From the NCBI GenBank assembly GCA_964439215.1, contig CAYTNY010000001.1:3529-67528 (forward strand): a stretch of DNA of 64,000 bases, in the 5' to 3' direction. The notes under the pieces were generated by a model. The model saw only the letters and a list, made by a program, of their open reading frames with translations. It was not told where the DNA came from and ran no database searches. The translations under genes were made by a program, and so were the position numbers. Of the stretch, positions 26,706 through 35,627 are shown in pieces; the stretch's first letter is position 1; each line of letters begins with the position of its first letter. The DNA comes from CAYTNY01 sp964439215 (GTDB lineage: Bacteria > Oederibacteriota > PGYV01 > CAYTNY01).

Positions 26706-28574
26706 TTATTCCGGTCCTTGTTCTGTTTTAATTATTGCTTTTATATAAGGATCCATTTTTCCGTCATCACCGTTAAACCGAATATACTTTTCAGCTGTTT
26801 TTTTCGCGTTTTCTGTATCACCGGCCGCCATATACGCGGTTATAAGGTTTATATAAGCCGTTTCATAGTGCGGCGCCGCAAAAACAGCGGTTTCAAGATG
26901 CTGTATCGCTTCTTTGAGGCTGCCGGTGCCCTCCGCGGACAGCTGCCCGGAAAGCGCGCCGAACATATTATTCACTTCAGGACAATACGGATTTATTTCC
27001 AGGTCTTTTTTATAATATTCATAGGCTTTTTTCGGATACCCGGCCTGCCGGTAGGCTTCCGCCGCATAATAATACTGAGCAACATCTGTCTGCGGGCAAA
27101 GCTCAACGTTATTCTGCTCAACTATACGCTCATAATAATTTATAGCGCTTTTATAATGCCCGCTTTTGACCAGACGGTTGGCCTGCTTAAGATATATGTT
27201 TGACGCGGCCGCTTTTCCGTCCGCAGCCGCCGAAAACATTATCAGAAAAGCCGATGCAGCAGCTCCGGCTATGGCGCCTTTTTTTCCTATGCCGGCGCTT
27301 TTTAATGACCGCTCTTTCTTATATGCCGACACAAAAAATATGAGTATAAAAAAATAAAGTGTTGTCGCCGGAATATTGTAAAAAGTATTAAACAGCGAAG
27401 CGCCCAGCAGCGCAGCAGCGCCCGAAACCGCTCCAGCAAGAAAAGGATCGCCTCTTTTTCTTATATAAAAACTCCTGTAAGCGGAATAAAACAATACCGC
27501 AACAACGGCAAGAAAGGCCCCCAGCCCTAAAATACCCGTTTCCGAGGCTATAAGTATATAATTCTGATGAGGCATCCAGGTCACCACATAATCATATTTA
27601 TCGTTTTTTGGATCATTTAAAAGTATTCCCTGGTAATGCGGAAAATTCAGTCTGTACATACCCATGCCTTTGCCTTTAACCGGTGATTCTTTGATCATGA
27701 GCCATCCGGCTTCCCACATAAGAAACCTGTGTATCACAGACCGCTGCTTGCCTTCAAGAAATCTTTTTGATTCTGCCAAAACAGCCGGATATACGGCGGC
27801 GCCGCCGATAATAAGCGCAAGCAGCGCGGCGGCAGCTGCCTTTTTGCGCCGTTTAATGAACATTTTCACATGACTGCCTTTTAATGTCAGCCATAAGATT
27901 GCAAACAAAGCCATGCCGCCCGCAAAACCTATGTAAGTACCCGCCACTTTTGCGTATAAAAATACCGCGAACATAACAACAAACCCCGCACCCGCGGCAG
28001 CCTTATGTTTTTTTCCCAAAACCGCGTAAGACAGCAGAAGAAACATCGGTATAAGAAGCTGTGACGCAAAAAAATTAGGATTGCCGATGGTGCCCATGGG
28101 CCGCCCCTGAAAATTTGTGTTCCAGCTGAAAATATCCGCATCAAATCTCTGAGCAAGCCCGTAAACCGCCATTATCACATGGACAAAAAACACTAAAAAC
28201 AGCATTCTTCTGCCGTCATTTTCATCGGAAACGTTCCAGATAAAATAGGCCCCGAAAATAAAAAGTACAAGTTCAAAAGCATACTTGGAGGCGATCTGCG
28301 CATTCATCGCCCATGCAACGGAAAGAACCGCGATAACCGCATATAAGAACGCGGGAAAAAGAGCAGGATTGATTTTTACCTCAAATCCCCCTCTGCGCCG
28401 CGCTTCAAGAAAATACAGCAAAAAGAAAAAAGGCAGAAAAAGACGCGCGGCCATAAGCTGGGCAGGGCCGAAAGGATCAAAAAACGGCTGAAAAAAAACC
28501 ACGGGGATAAACAGAATTATGAAATTAAGAATATTTTTTCTTAAAAGAATTAACAGCCTGAGATTCAATATCAC
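26706..28574 (-). CDS. O-antigen ligase/Wzy-type membrane protein with TPR tail
   Basis: The 622-residue protein has ten or more membrane helices, with a periplasmic region containing GRPMGTIGNPNFFASQLLI and VKGKGMGMYRLNFPHYQG, typical of the Wzy_C/O-antigen ligase family. Residues from about 465 carry TPR repeats. Such proteins polymerise or ligate surface polysaccharide, or glycosylate proteins such as pilins, in the periplasm. It overlaps the ROK kinase gene by four bases and lies 52 bases before the DUF2723 gene, so a shared glycan pathway is likely. The acceptor is not predictable. Confidence 0.87.
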   Translation of the reverse strand: MILNLRLLILLRKNILNFIILFIPVVFFQPFFDPFGPAQLMAARLFLPFFFLLYFLEARRRGGFEVKINPALFPAFLYAVIAVLSVAWAMNAQIASKYAFELVLFIFGAYFIWNVSDENDGRRMLFLVFFVHVIMAVYGLAQRFDADIFSWNTNFQGRPMGTIGNPNFFASQLLIPMFLLLSYAVLGKKHKAAAGAGFVVMFAVFLYAKVAGTYIGFAGGMALFAILWLTLKGSHVKMFIKRRKKAAAAALLALIIGGAAVYPAVLAESKRFLEGKQRSVIHRFLMWEAGWLMIKESPVKGKGMGMYRLNFPHYQGILLNDPKNDKYDYVVTWMPHQNYILIASETGILGLGAFLAVVAVLFYSAYRSFYIRKRGDPFLAGAVSGAAALLGASLFNTFYNIPATTLYFFILIFFVSAYKKERSLKSAGIGKKGAIAGAAASAFLIMFSAAADGKAAASNIYLKQANRLVKSGHYKSAINYYERIVEQNNVELCPQTDVAQYYYAAEAYRQAGYPKKAYEYYKKDLEINPYCPEVNNMFGALSGQLSAEGTGSLKEAIQHLETAVFAAPHYETAYINLITAYMAAGDTENAKKTAEKYIRFNGDDGKMDPYIKAIIKTEQGPE

Positions 28575-29587
28575 AGCCCGTAATAATCCCCTTCATTTAT
28601 GGCCGCACCCGCGGCCCCTATCGCACCCGCAAGCTCTCCCAGTTTCGCAGGAACAATAACCGCGTCCGAAAACGGAGCAGCAAACGCTTTTTTTCCTGTT
28701 TCTTTCCTGAGCGGCGTAAAAAGCCTGTTCCCCGCATTTATTACTCCCCCCGCAATAACAACGACTTCCGGATTTAGAGTGTTTAATATTCCGGCCAGAG
28801 ACGCGGATAAATGCCGGATAAAATCATCCCATACTTCCAGGGCGACCTTATCTTTATTTAAAAGCGCTTCATAAACTGTTTTTGATGTTATTTTGTTCAT
28901 GTCCCCTTTTGCAATCTGCACTATCATTGACTGTCTTTTTTCTCTTATTTTTTCTTTTGCCGACTCCGCAATGGCCGTAGCCGAAGCATACGCTTCAATA
29001 CACCCTGAAGCCCCGCAGGAGCATTTTTTCCCGTTTATATCAATTATGGTATGCCCTATCTCGCCGGCCGTGCCGGAATTCCCCCTGTGCAGCCTGTTAT
29101 TAAGTATTATGCCTCCGCCGACGCCGGTACCCAGCGTCAGGCCGACCACATCAGCGGCGCCTTTTGCCGCGCCTGTCCATTTTTCTCCGTATACCGCGCA
29201 GTTCGCGTCGTTTTCCACCGCTGTTTTTATGCCTGTCTTTTTTTCAATTTTTTGTTTTAATTTTATATCTTTCCATCCCGGCATATTCGGAGCAAGCCTG
29301 ACAATTCCTTTTTTACTGTCCAGCGGGCCGGGCACGCCTATACCCATTCTTTTAACATTTTGTTTTTTTATGCCCGCGGATCTGATAATACCGTTGATTT
29401 TTTCCGCCATATTGTCAATTATAAAATCCGGACCCTTTGCCGCTTCTGTTTCCATGCGCTCTGTTCTGACTACTTTACCCTTATAAGTAATCAGAACAAG
29501 AACAATATTTGTGCCTCCAAGATCCACGCCTACGGCGTATTCAGCTTCCGGCTTCTTTGAGTTCTGCTTTTTCTTTTTTAAAGTCAT
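28571..29587 (-). CDS. ROK-family sugar kinase, probable glucokinase
   Basis: The 338-residue protein has the ATP-binding GVDLGGTNIVLVL near the start, catalytic Asp in VENDANCAVYGEK, GLTLGTGVGGGII, and the ROK zinc site with His in GEIGHT and the CSCGASGC cysteines. ROK glucokinases phosphorylate glucose or N-acetyl sugars in the cytoplasm. The exact sugar cannot be read from sequence. It is the first gene of a set with two surface-glycan membrane proteins. Confidence 0.9.
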   Translation of the reverse strand: MTLKKKKQNSKKPEAEYAVGVDLGGTNIVLVLITYKGKVVRTERMETEAAKGPDFIIDNMAEKINGIIRSAGIKKQNVKRMGIGVPGPLDSKKGIVRLAPNMPGWKDIKLKQKIEKKTGIKTAVENDANCAVYGEKWTGAAKGAADVVGLTLGTGVGGGIILNNRLHRGNSGTAGEIGHTIIDINGKKCSCGASGCIEAYASATAIAESAKEKIREKRQSMIVQIAKGDMNKITSKTVYEALLNKDKVALEVWDDFIRHLSASLAGILNTLNPEVVVIAGGVINAGNRLFTPLRKETGKKAFAAPFSDAVIVPAKLGELAGAIGAAGAAINEGDYYGL

Positions 29588-29641
29588 TTTTTCTCCCTGC
29601 CTGTTTTTTTATTTCAAAAGAAAAAAAACGGACTGAAAAAT

Positions 29642-29725
29642 TGGTGCGAGGAGCGGGACTTGAACCCGCACCGGTCGCCCGACATGGCCCTCAACCATGC
29701 GTGTCTACCATTCCACCACCCTCGC
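29642..29725 (-). tRNA. tRNA-Leu (anticodon GAG)
   Basis: The 84-base sequence folds as a class II tRNA. It has acceptor GCGAGGG pairing with TCCTCGC, an anticodon loop TTGAGGG with GAG reading CUC/CUU, a long variable arm, a T-arm with GTTCAAG and an encoded CCA end. Confidence 0.97.
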
Positions 29726-29746
29726 GCCGATTATATCATTTCCCTT

Positions 29747-30172
29747 CTATTCATCAATAATCCTGTAATCAACAGGCTTTGCGTTTCTTTTATCAGGAAC
29801 GAAAATACCCAGTATCATGGAGAGTATGCTGTAAAAAACAGAGCCAGCGACAGCGCCCCAGAAACTTTTAACCTCAAAACCGTTCACAAGCAGCCCTGCC
29901 AGCGCAAACATAACTCCATTAATAACAAAAGTAAGCAGGCCAAATGATAACACGTTTATGGGCAAAGTCAATAATAAAACAAACGGCTTAATAAACACAT
30001 TTATGACGGCAATAACAGCCGCGGCAGCCATTAAAATCACCAGACCTTCCAGGCCGTCGGCTTTTATCTCCAGGCCCTTTATCGTCTTCACAACAAGAAA
30101 AAGAGCAAAAGTATTCAAAAACCATTTTATGACAAGCGCTTTGGCATTATAGTCCCGCAATTCCACAACCAT
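29747..30172 (-). CDS. Phage-holin-like membrane protein (holin_4_2 family)
   Basis: This 141-residue protein has four membrane helices and the family pattern IKPFVLLLTLPINVLSFGLLTFVINGVMFAL. The family is widespread in bacterial chromosomes and its name comes from a phage relative. No phage genes are near, and its real role is unknown. It overlaps the preceding cyclic-nucleotide-binding gene by 26 bases. Confidence 0.88.
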   Translation of the reverse strand: MVVELRDYNAKALVIKWFLNTFALFLVVKTIKGLEIKADGLEGLVILMAAAAVIAVINVFIKPFVLLLTLPINVLSFGLLTFVINGVMFALAGLLVNGFEVKSFWGAVAGSVFYSILSMILGIFVPDKRNAKPVDYRIIDE

Positions 30173-30611
30173 CCTTCACCAGCCTTTTATCCGCGTCTCT
30201 CAGCCGCTGAATAAGCACTTTGATAAATACTTCATTAAGCTTGACCACGACAGCGGGATAATCTTTTTTAAAAGAATTATAATCTCTTCCCGAAAAACGT
30301 ATCATTTTACAGGGTTTAATGGCAACTGCCGATGCGCTCCGCGGCGCGGGCACCATCATTGCCATCTCGCCGAAAAATTCGCCTTCCCTCAGATTGGCAA
30401 TAACCTTTTCCTCGGTCTTGTGTTTTTTTGTGATCTTCACCGCGCCCTCCGCTATTATATACATGGCATCATCACCTATCTGATTCTCCATAAAAATCCC
30501 GTCCCCGGTTTCAAACTCCTCCCAAAGCAGCCGTTCAGAAAAAACCTTTAATTCTTCCTCCGTGAAAATTCCGAAAAATTTCTGTTTTTTCAACACTTCA
30601 GCATCAACCAT
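30147..30611 (-). CDS. Stand-alone cyclic nucleotide-binding domain protein
   Basis: The 154-residue protein is one cNMP-binding beta-barrel followed by a helix. It shows FETGDGIFMENQIGDDAMYIIAEG and the phosphate cassette GEFFGEMAMMVPAPRSASAVA, where the Glu and the Arg contact cyclic nucleotide. There is no helix-turn-helix, so it is not a CRP-type transcription factor. It probably works through a partner. It overlaps the holin-like gene and follows rsmD by one base. Confidence 0.9.
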   Translation of the reverse strand: MVDAEVLKKQKFFGIFTEEELKVFSERLLWEEFETGDGIFMENQIGDDAMYIIAEGAVKITKKHKTEEKVIANLREGEFFGEMAMMVPAPRSASAVAIKPCKMIRFSGRDYNSFKKDYPAVVVKLNEVFIKVLIQRLRDADKRLVKDGCGIAGL

Positions 30612-30612
30612 C

Positions 30613-31176
30613 TCATACCGCCTTTTCGAAAATTATTACATGCGTATCACTGTAATTTTTTTCTTTTATTTTCCTGAAAAAATCAGGCGTTTCAATCTCA
30701 GCAGCTTCGCTTTTATGCACTTCCAGAACACACAGCGAACCTTTAATTAAAATACCATTTAACTGCGTATTTTTCAAGATTTTTGACGCATACCCTTTGT
30801 TATAAGGAGGATCCGCCATAAATATTTCCGCTGTTATGCCTTTTTGGTGTATTTTCTGAAGCGCTTTTTGAAAGCTGCAGGAAAATATTTCATATTGTTT
30901 TTTTCCCGCCCCTGTTTTGCGAAGATTTTTCTCTATCAGTTCCCGTGTACTGTCATCTATAAATAAAACTTTTTCCGCTTCATTGCTCAGCGCTTCCAGC
31001 CCGTAAGCGCCGGTGCCCGCAAAACAGTCAATAACCGTACTGCCCGCGAGCTTTTCTCTGAGCATATTAAAAACTGCCTGCCTGACCCTGGCAAGCGAGG
31101 GCCTTGTATGCCGTCCGGGCGGCGAAAATATCTTAAACCCATTGTAACGCCCGCTTGTTATTTTCATCTTATTCAC
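30613..31176 (-). CDS. rsmD: 16S rRNA (guanine966-N2)-methyltransferase RsmD
   Basis: The 187-residue enzyme has ITSGRYNGFKI and TRPSLARVRQAVFNML at the start, SAM motif VIDCFAGTGAYGLEALS and the N-methyltransferase motif ADPPYNKGY. It methylates G966 of 16S rRNA during 30S assembly. Length matches the family. The usual neighbour coaD is not present. It is followed at once by the cyclic-nucleotide-binding gene. Confidence 0.94.
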   Translation of the reverse strand: MNKMKITSGRYNGFKIFSPPGRHTRPSLARVRQAVFNMLREKLAGSTVIDCFAGTGAYGLEALSNEAEKVLFIDDSTRELIEKNLRKTGAGKKQYEIFSCSFQKALQKIHQKGITAEIFMADPPYNKGYASKILKNTQLNGILIKGSLCVLEVHKSEAAEIETPDFFRKIKEKNYSDTHVIIFEKAV

Positions 31177-31234
31177 CGGGCCTTCCTATCCTGATAAAAA
31201 ACACACGCCTGCCGTACGATCTTAACCAACAGGC

Positions 31235-31741
31235 TTATTTTTTCTTTTTAGCCGTTTTTTTCTTTTTTACTGTTTTCTTTTTCGGAGACGCTTTTTTTGC
31301 CGTTTTTTCAACTGATTTTTTAACAGTTTTTTTCACGGTTTTTTTGGCTTTTTTCTTTTTAGGCGGCTCCGGCATAACAAAACTCTTTACTTTTGTTTTT
31401 CTGGTGTTAAGACACTTTATACAGTTTTGGGCAAAAGGAACCGCTTTCAGCCTTTCCATGGATATATTTCCGCCGCAGTTATTGCATTTTCCGTAATTAT
31501 TCCTTTTTATTCTTTCGAGCCCGTCCTCTATATCGCCCAACAGCTGTTTGTTTTTCTCAGTCAGGTCGTACTGCAGTTCTTTTTCATATATATTGCTTGC
31601 CGTATCCGCAAAATCCTGCGCGTCGCCTTTGAAGCTGTCAGAGCTTTCTATTTCTTCGTTCTGTCTTTTGATTTCATTGATCTTTTCTTTTTTCATACGG
31701 AGAAGCATTGCTTTAAGTTCTTTTTTTCTTTTTCCATCCAC
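31235..31741 (-). CDS. TraR/DksA-type zinc-finger protein with lysine-rich tail
   Basis: The 168-residue protein has an N-terminal coiled coil (to about residue 80) and a four-cysteine zinc finger (CNNC, 17 residues, CIKC), the DksA/TraR plan, in which the protein enters the RNA polymerase secondary channel. The last 45 residues are almost pure Lys with Thr, Val and Ala (KKTVKKTVKK-type repeats), resembling histone-H1-like tails. That tail is not part of normal DksA and may bind nucleic acid. It lies between speD and rsmD. Confidence 0.88.
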   Translation of the reverse strand: MDGKRKKELKAMLLRMKKEKINEIKRQNEEIESSDSFKGDAQDFADTASNIYEKELQYDLTEKNKQLLGDIEDGLERIKRNNYGKCNNCGGNISMERLKAVPFAQNCIKCLNTRKTKVKSFVMPEPPKKKKAKKTVKKTVKKSVEKTAKKASPKKKTVKKKKTAKKKK

Positions 31742-31764
31742 GGGTCTCTCTCCTTTTTTTGTGA

Positions 31765-32181
31765 TTATGCTTTTTCAAGCGTAAGTGTCTTTTCCTTTTG
31801 CCCGGCCTGTGCTTTATGCTTCAGGTTCGGTATATCAAGAAGTCCGCGTTTCAATTCCATTGTTGTGTTTGTTTCCGCTTCAAGAGCCTTATTCAGATAA
31901 AAAAACGAATCCCATGGATCAACATCATCACCGCAGGTAAAAAGATCAACCGCCGCATAACCGTATTCAGGCCAGGTATGAATTGCCAGATGAGATTCCG
32001 CAATCACAACAACACCGGATACTCCGTGCGGATTAAATTTATGAAATACATCATCCACCACTGTCGCTTTAGCAAATTCCGCGGCTCCAATCATTGCCTC
32101 TCGGATAAATTTTAATTTATTTATTTTTTTTCTGCTGCATCCGTAAAACTCAACCAGAATATGTCTGCCAAGGCTTTTCAA
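31765..32181 (-). CDS. speD: S-adenosylmethionine decarboxylase proenzyme SpeD
   Basis: This 138-residue proenzyme supplies decarboxylated SAM for spermidine synthesis. It self-cleaves before Ser63 in [14 protein letters not shown] to make the pyruvoyl cofactor. His68 and Cys83 (DLFTCG) complete the active site, in the same numbering as the short bacterial/Thermotoga class. A strong GAGGGGG site precedes the ATG. No speE is nearby. A promoter lies about 120 bases upstream. Confidence 0.96.
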   Translation of the reverse strand: MKSLGRHILVEFYGCSRKKINKLKFIREAMIGAAEFAKATVVDDVFHKFNPHGVSGVVVIAESHLAIHTWPEYGYAAVDLFTCGDDVDPWDSFFYLNKALEAETNTTMELKRGLLDIPNLKHKAQAGQKEKTLTLEKA

Positions 32182-32298
32182 TTCATTCCCACCCCCTCTG
32201 CTTATTTTTTTTTAGTACCAAAGAGTGTGCCTGTTACAGCCGGTCTCTGTATGCTGTCCTTTGCAAAAAGCAAAAAAAATTATAAAAAAGTAACTATA

Positions 32299-32327
32299 TT
32301 TATACTCTTTCATCCTGTATTTGTCAA
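32299..32327 (-). promoter_or_regulatory. Promoter for speD
   Basis: TTGACA, a 17-base spacer and TATAAA match the housekeeping consensus closely. The transcript would have a leader of about 110 bases with short inverted segments. No known riboswitch was recognised in it. Confidence 0.65.
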
Positions 32328-32337
32328 CTATTTTTTC

Positions 32338-32545
32338 CCGCCTTGAACCTTTATATAGATTGCAGGTTTTATTGCGGCGCCTGATAGAATCGAAATCCTT
32401 TTCCCGCGCATATCGGAGCGCTTAATTCATACCGTTATTTATGTTTTTTGCAGGGCGCGCCCTCTCCAATCATGCTGTCCTTGCCCAAATCTTCTGTTTA
32501 ATCTCCGGCTTATATCATACAGTATTCAGCCGCCTTGAACCTTTA
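32338..32545. repeat. 16-base direct repeat pair in the speD-nth gap, with a 12-base palindrome
   Basis: CCGCCTTGAACCTTTA occurs exactly at 32338-32353 and 32530-32545, 192 bases apart, in the 446-base gap between divergent speD and nth. The perfect palindrome AGGGCGCGCCCT lies between them at 32452-32463. Nothing in the interval looks like a protein gene. Confidence 0.6.
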
Positions 32546-32627
32546 AATTTGCGGAGAGTTTTTTACTCTTGCCTCCGGCGTTTTTTTATTATAAACTCAA
32601 CCTGCCGGCTGCAAGGAGGAAAAAAAC

Positions 32628-33287
32628 ATGATATCAGGCAAAAACATAGATAAAACCATGAATATCTTAAAAAAAATATCCTCTGCTTATAAACCGCCTG
32701 TACTGGAGCGGTTTGCGTATGATAAAAAAGATCCGTACTGGGTGCTTATACCGTGCCTTTTATCTTTAAGGGCAAGAGATGAAACAACGGCTGTTGTTTC
32801 GGAAAAACTTTTTGCCGCCGCGCCCGCACCTGCCGAAATAATGAAACTGCCGCGCCCCAAACTTGAAAAAATAATTTACAAAAGCGGTTTTTACAGAAAC
32901 AAAGCCAAAGCCATACACGAAACAACCAAAATGCTTATAGAAAAATACAGCGGAAAGGTCCCCGACAGCCTTGAAGAACTTTTAAAACTTCCCGGAGTAG
33001 GAAGAAAAACCGCAAATCTCGTTGTGACAGCAGCGTTCAATAAGCCCGGCATCTGCGTTGATACCCATGTCCACAGAATCACCAACCGCTGGGGCTATGT
33101 AGACACAAAAAACGCGGATAAAACCGAAATGCGATTAAGAGAAATTCTTCCGAAAAAATACTGGATAAAAATAAACTATCATCTCGTGCTTTTCGGCCAG
33201 AACATCTGCCTTCCTGTATCCCCTTACTGCTCCCGCTGTCCTCTGCGCGGAATGTGCCCCCAAAAAAACGTCAGAACACCGCGCTGA
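32628..33287 (+). CDS. nth: Endonuclease III (Nth), base-excision DNA glycosylase
   Basis: The 219-residue enzyme removes oxidised pyrimidines and cuts AP sites. The helix-hairpin-helix LPGVGRKTANLVV carries catalytic Lys127, and catalytic Asp145 is in CVDTHVHR, 18 residues later as in E. coli. The C-terminal 4Fe-4S loop has the C-x6-C-x2-C-x5-C spacing. A Shine-Dalgarno AAGGAGG precedes the ATG. It reads alone on the plus strand and converges on a methyltransferase gene six bases away. Confidence 0.96.
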   Translation: MISGKNIDKTMNILKKISSAYKPPVLERFAYDKKDPYWVLIPCLLSLRARDETTAVVSEKLFAAAPAPAEIMKLPRPKLEKIIYKSGFYRNKAKAIHETTKMLIEKYSGKVPDSLEELLKLPGVGRKTANLVVTAAFNKPGICVDTHVHRITNRWGYVDTKNADKTEMRLREILPKKYWIKINYHLVLFGQNICLPVSPYCSRCPLRGMCPQKNVRTPR

Positions 33288-33293
33288 ACCGGC

Positions 33294-33812
33294 TCAGATC
33301 TTTTTAAAGGTATACGTTTTCTTTCCTCTTTCAAAAAAATCAAAAAGGTTTCCGGCAAGCACCGCTTTTCTTATTTCGCCGTCGTTCATATGATGATCGC
33401 TGAACGAAAATCTTCCGTCAGGTTTCATGACTCTGTATATTTCATCAAGAACCTGTCTTTTATTCTCCAGAAGATGAAAAACATCATACAACAGCACTCT
33501 GTCAACGGAAGAATCAGGCAGCCCCGCGGCACAGGAAGACTCTATGACAAAGACATTGGGTTTGCCCGCGGTCCTTTTTTTTATAAATGCGGCCGCTTCA
33601 GGATCACTGTCAAGCGCATAGACTTTCCCTCCGCTCCCGACGATTCCGGCTGCCGCAGCGGCAAAACTTCCGGTTCCCGCGCCGAAATCAAGCACGCTCA
33701 TTCCTTTATCGAGTGCAGCCTCTTTCAGTGTTTTTTTCGGCGGCGAGAAAATGTCCCTTACTCCGAAAAATACAGCTTTCACCATAAAAAATTTCCTCTT
33801 TTTCCCTTTCAT
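33294..33812 (-). CDS. Class I SAM-dependent methyltransferase
   Basis: The 172-residue protein has SAM motif I (VLDFGAGTGSFAAAAAG), an acidic end to strand 2 (VYALDSD) and post-motif VDRVLLYDVFHLLENK, as in the UbiE/Methyltransf_11 group. The substrate cannot be inferred. The short C-terminus lacks the substrate-binding extensions of UbiE. It lies 13 bases after recJ in the same direction. Confidence 0.85.
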   Translation of the reverse strand: MKGKKRKFFMVKAVFFGVRDIFSPPKKTLKEAALDKGMSVLDFGAGTGSFAAAAAGIVGSGGKVYALDSDPEAAAFIKKRTAGKPNVFVIESSCAAGLPDSSVDRVLLYDVFHLLENKRQVLDEIYRVMKPDGRFSFSDHHMNDGEIRKAVLAGNLFDFFERGKKTYTFKKI

Positions 33813-33825
33813 TCAGGAGACCTCC

Positions 33826-35574
33826 TTATTTTTTCTCCCGCGCCAAACCGGCGCTTTCCTCTCCGAATTCCATATCCGCCACTTCAAGTATAAGGTTTTC
33901 AGAACCCTGCCATTCATTTATACCCGGATAAAAAACAACATCCGCGCCGCGCCCTTTTCGGACCGCTGTTTTGTGTTCTTCTTTGCATCCAAACATTATA
34001 AAATTATAGTACCGCCGGCCGTGTTTTGCGTAGAATTTTATTGTATTGTTCCTGAAATGCTTCACATCCATGATCATAACTGACCGCAGACAGAACAAAG
34101 GACGCGGATTTCCTTCACCCCACGGCTGCAGTTTTTCAAATATCCTTACATCCTTTATATCAATTATTTCATTGATTTCCGCGTCAATATATATTTTTTT
34201 CTCAAAATCTTCGGTTAAATATCTTTTTTTTACATATTCATTTATCATTTCCCGGAATCTGTCAATATTTTCTTCTTTCAGACAAACTCCGGCCGCGAGT
34301 TTATGTCCGCCGTATTTTTCCAGAACGCCTTCGCAGGCTTTCAGGCACTCATAGATATTTACCGCCGGAACACTTCTTGCGCTTCCGTGCACCAGGCCGT
34401 CCTCTCCCATAGTCAATACAAAAACAGGCCTGTCAAATCTGTTAAGTACCTTTGAAGCCGTCAGCCCCACTATGCCGGAATTCCAGGACCTGTCAAAAAG
34501 CACTATCACAAAATCTTTTTCAGGATCAAAAACATCGGCAATCTTTTCCATCGCCTGCTCTTCGGCAAGTTTGGCCGCGCTCTTTCTCTCTTCGTTTATT
34601 CTGTTTAAATCCTGCGCCGCGTTTTTTATAAGCTCTTCATCTTCTCCGATAAAAAGTTCAACAGCTTTTTTTGCATGCTCAAGCCTTCCTGCCGCGTTTA
34701 TCCGCGGACCCAGAACAAATCCCAGATGATAAGCATTAACCGGCTTTCCTTCTTTCATTCCCGCCGCTTCTTTAAGGGCTCTAAGGCCTCTGTTGGAGGC
34801 AAATTCCATTTTTTTCATCCCTCTTGCGGATATTGTCCTGTTTTCCGCTGTCAGCGGAACTACATCCGCAATGGTCCCCAGGGCCGCGAAATCAACAAAT
34901 TCATCCCTTATATCAATCCCCTTTTTTTCGGCAAGAGCGCAGACAAGCTTGTAGGCCACACCCGCGCCGCTGAGTTCCTTTTCCGGATATCTTTCGGAAT
35001 ATTTCGGATTAATTATCGCGGCGGCTTTATCAGGTATTGTTTTTTCCCCGGGCATATGATGATCCGTCACTATCACATCAACTCCGCTGTCCCGGCAGAA
35101 TGCCACATCGTCTTTTGATGTTATTCCGCAGTCAACCGTTATTATCAGTTTTGCCCCTTCATTTATTATTTTTTCCGCGGCGTCCCTGTTCATGCCGTAG
35201 CCTTCATCGTGTCTGCCGGGTATGTAAAAATGAATATTATCAGCATTTAAATAATCCCTGAAAAAAAGATAAAGTATGGCGATGGATGTCACTCCGTCAA
35301 CATCATAATCCCCGTAGATCACGATCTTTTCTTTTTTCAAAACAGCTTTTAATATCCTGTCCGCCGCTCTGTTCATTTCCTCAAACAAAAACGGACTGTT
35401 AAGCGGCGCATCCGCAATCTCAAGCATTTCCCGGGCTTTTTCAGCTGTTGTTATTTCCCGGTTAATCAGCGCGCTTATAATGTATGCCGGAAGTTTCAGT
35501 TCTTCCGCAAGTTTCTCCGCCGCTCCCTCCGGCGCAGCACTGTCTGTAATTATCCATTTCATAATAAACCGCAT
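33826..35574 (-). CDS. recJ: Single-strand-DNA-specific exonuclease RecJ
   Basis: The 582-residue DHH/DHHA1 nuclease degrades single-stranded DNA 5' to 3' in recombination and mismatch repair. Metal-binding motifs are YGDYDVDGVTS near residue 80 and VTDHHMPG near 150, with the DHHA1 GGHKLAAGVCL segment and an OB-like C-terminal domain. The start may be Met5, since MKWIITDS begins the conserved part. It follows ftsY by 53 bases. Confidence 0.95.
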   Translation of the reverse strand: MRFIMKWIITDSAAPEGAAEKLAEELKLPAYIISALINREITTAEKAREMLEIADAPLNSPFLFEEMNRAADRILKAVLKKEKIVIYGDYDVDGVTSIAILYLFFRDYLNADNIHFYIPGRHDEGYGMNRDAAEKIINEGAKLIITVDCGITSKDDVAFCRDSGVDVIVTDHHMPGEKTIPDKAAAIINPKYSERYPEKELSGAGVAYKLVCALAEKKGIDIRDEFVDFAALGTIADVVPLTAENRTISARGMKKMEFASNRGLRALKEAAGMKEGKPVNAYHLGFVLGPRINAAGRLEHAKKAVELFIGEDEELIKNAAQDLNRINEERKSAAKLAEEQAMEKIADVFDPEKDFVIVLFDRSWNSGIVGLTASKVLNRFDRPVFVLTMGEDGLVHGSARSVPAVNIYECLKACEGVLEKYGGHKLAAGVCLKEENIDRFREMINEYVKKRYLTEDFEKKIYIDAEINEIIDIKDVRIFEKLQPWGEGNPRPLFCLRSVMIMDVKHFRNNTIKFYAKHGRRYYNFIMFGCKEEHKTAVRKGRGADVVFYPGINEWQGSENLILEVADMEFGEESAGLAREKK

Positions 35575-35627
35575 CTCCCTGCACAGTGTTTTTTTTGCCG
35601 CCGCCCGGGGCCCGGGCTCCCCGTCAT

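Noticed and set aside
29747..30172. Prophage remnant suggested by the holin-like gene
   Set aside because: The family is common in bacterial chromosomes and no other phage gene is nearby.
35598..35620. Terminator or operator at the GC palindrome between ftsY and recJ
   Set aside because: The stem GCCCGG/CCGGGC is followed by A and not T in the direction of transcription, and the genes appear co-transcribed.
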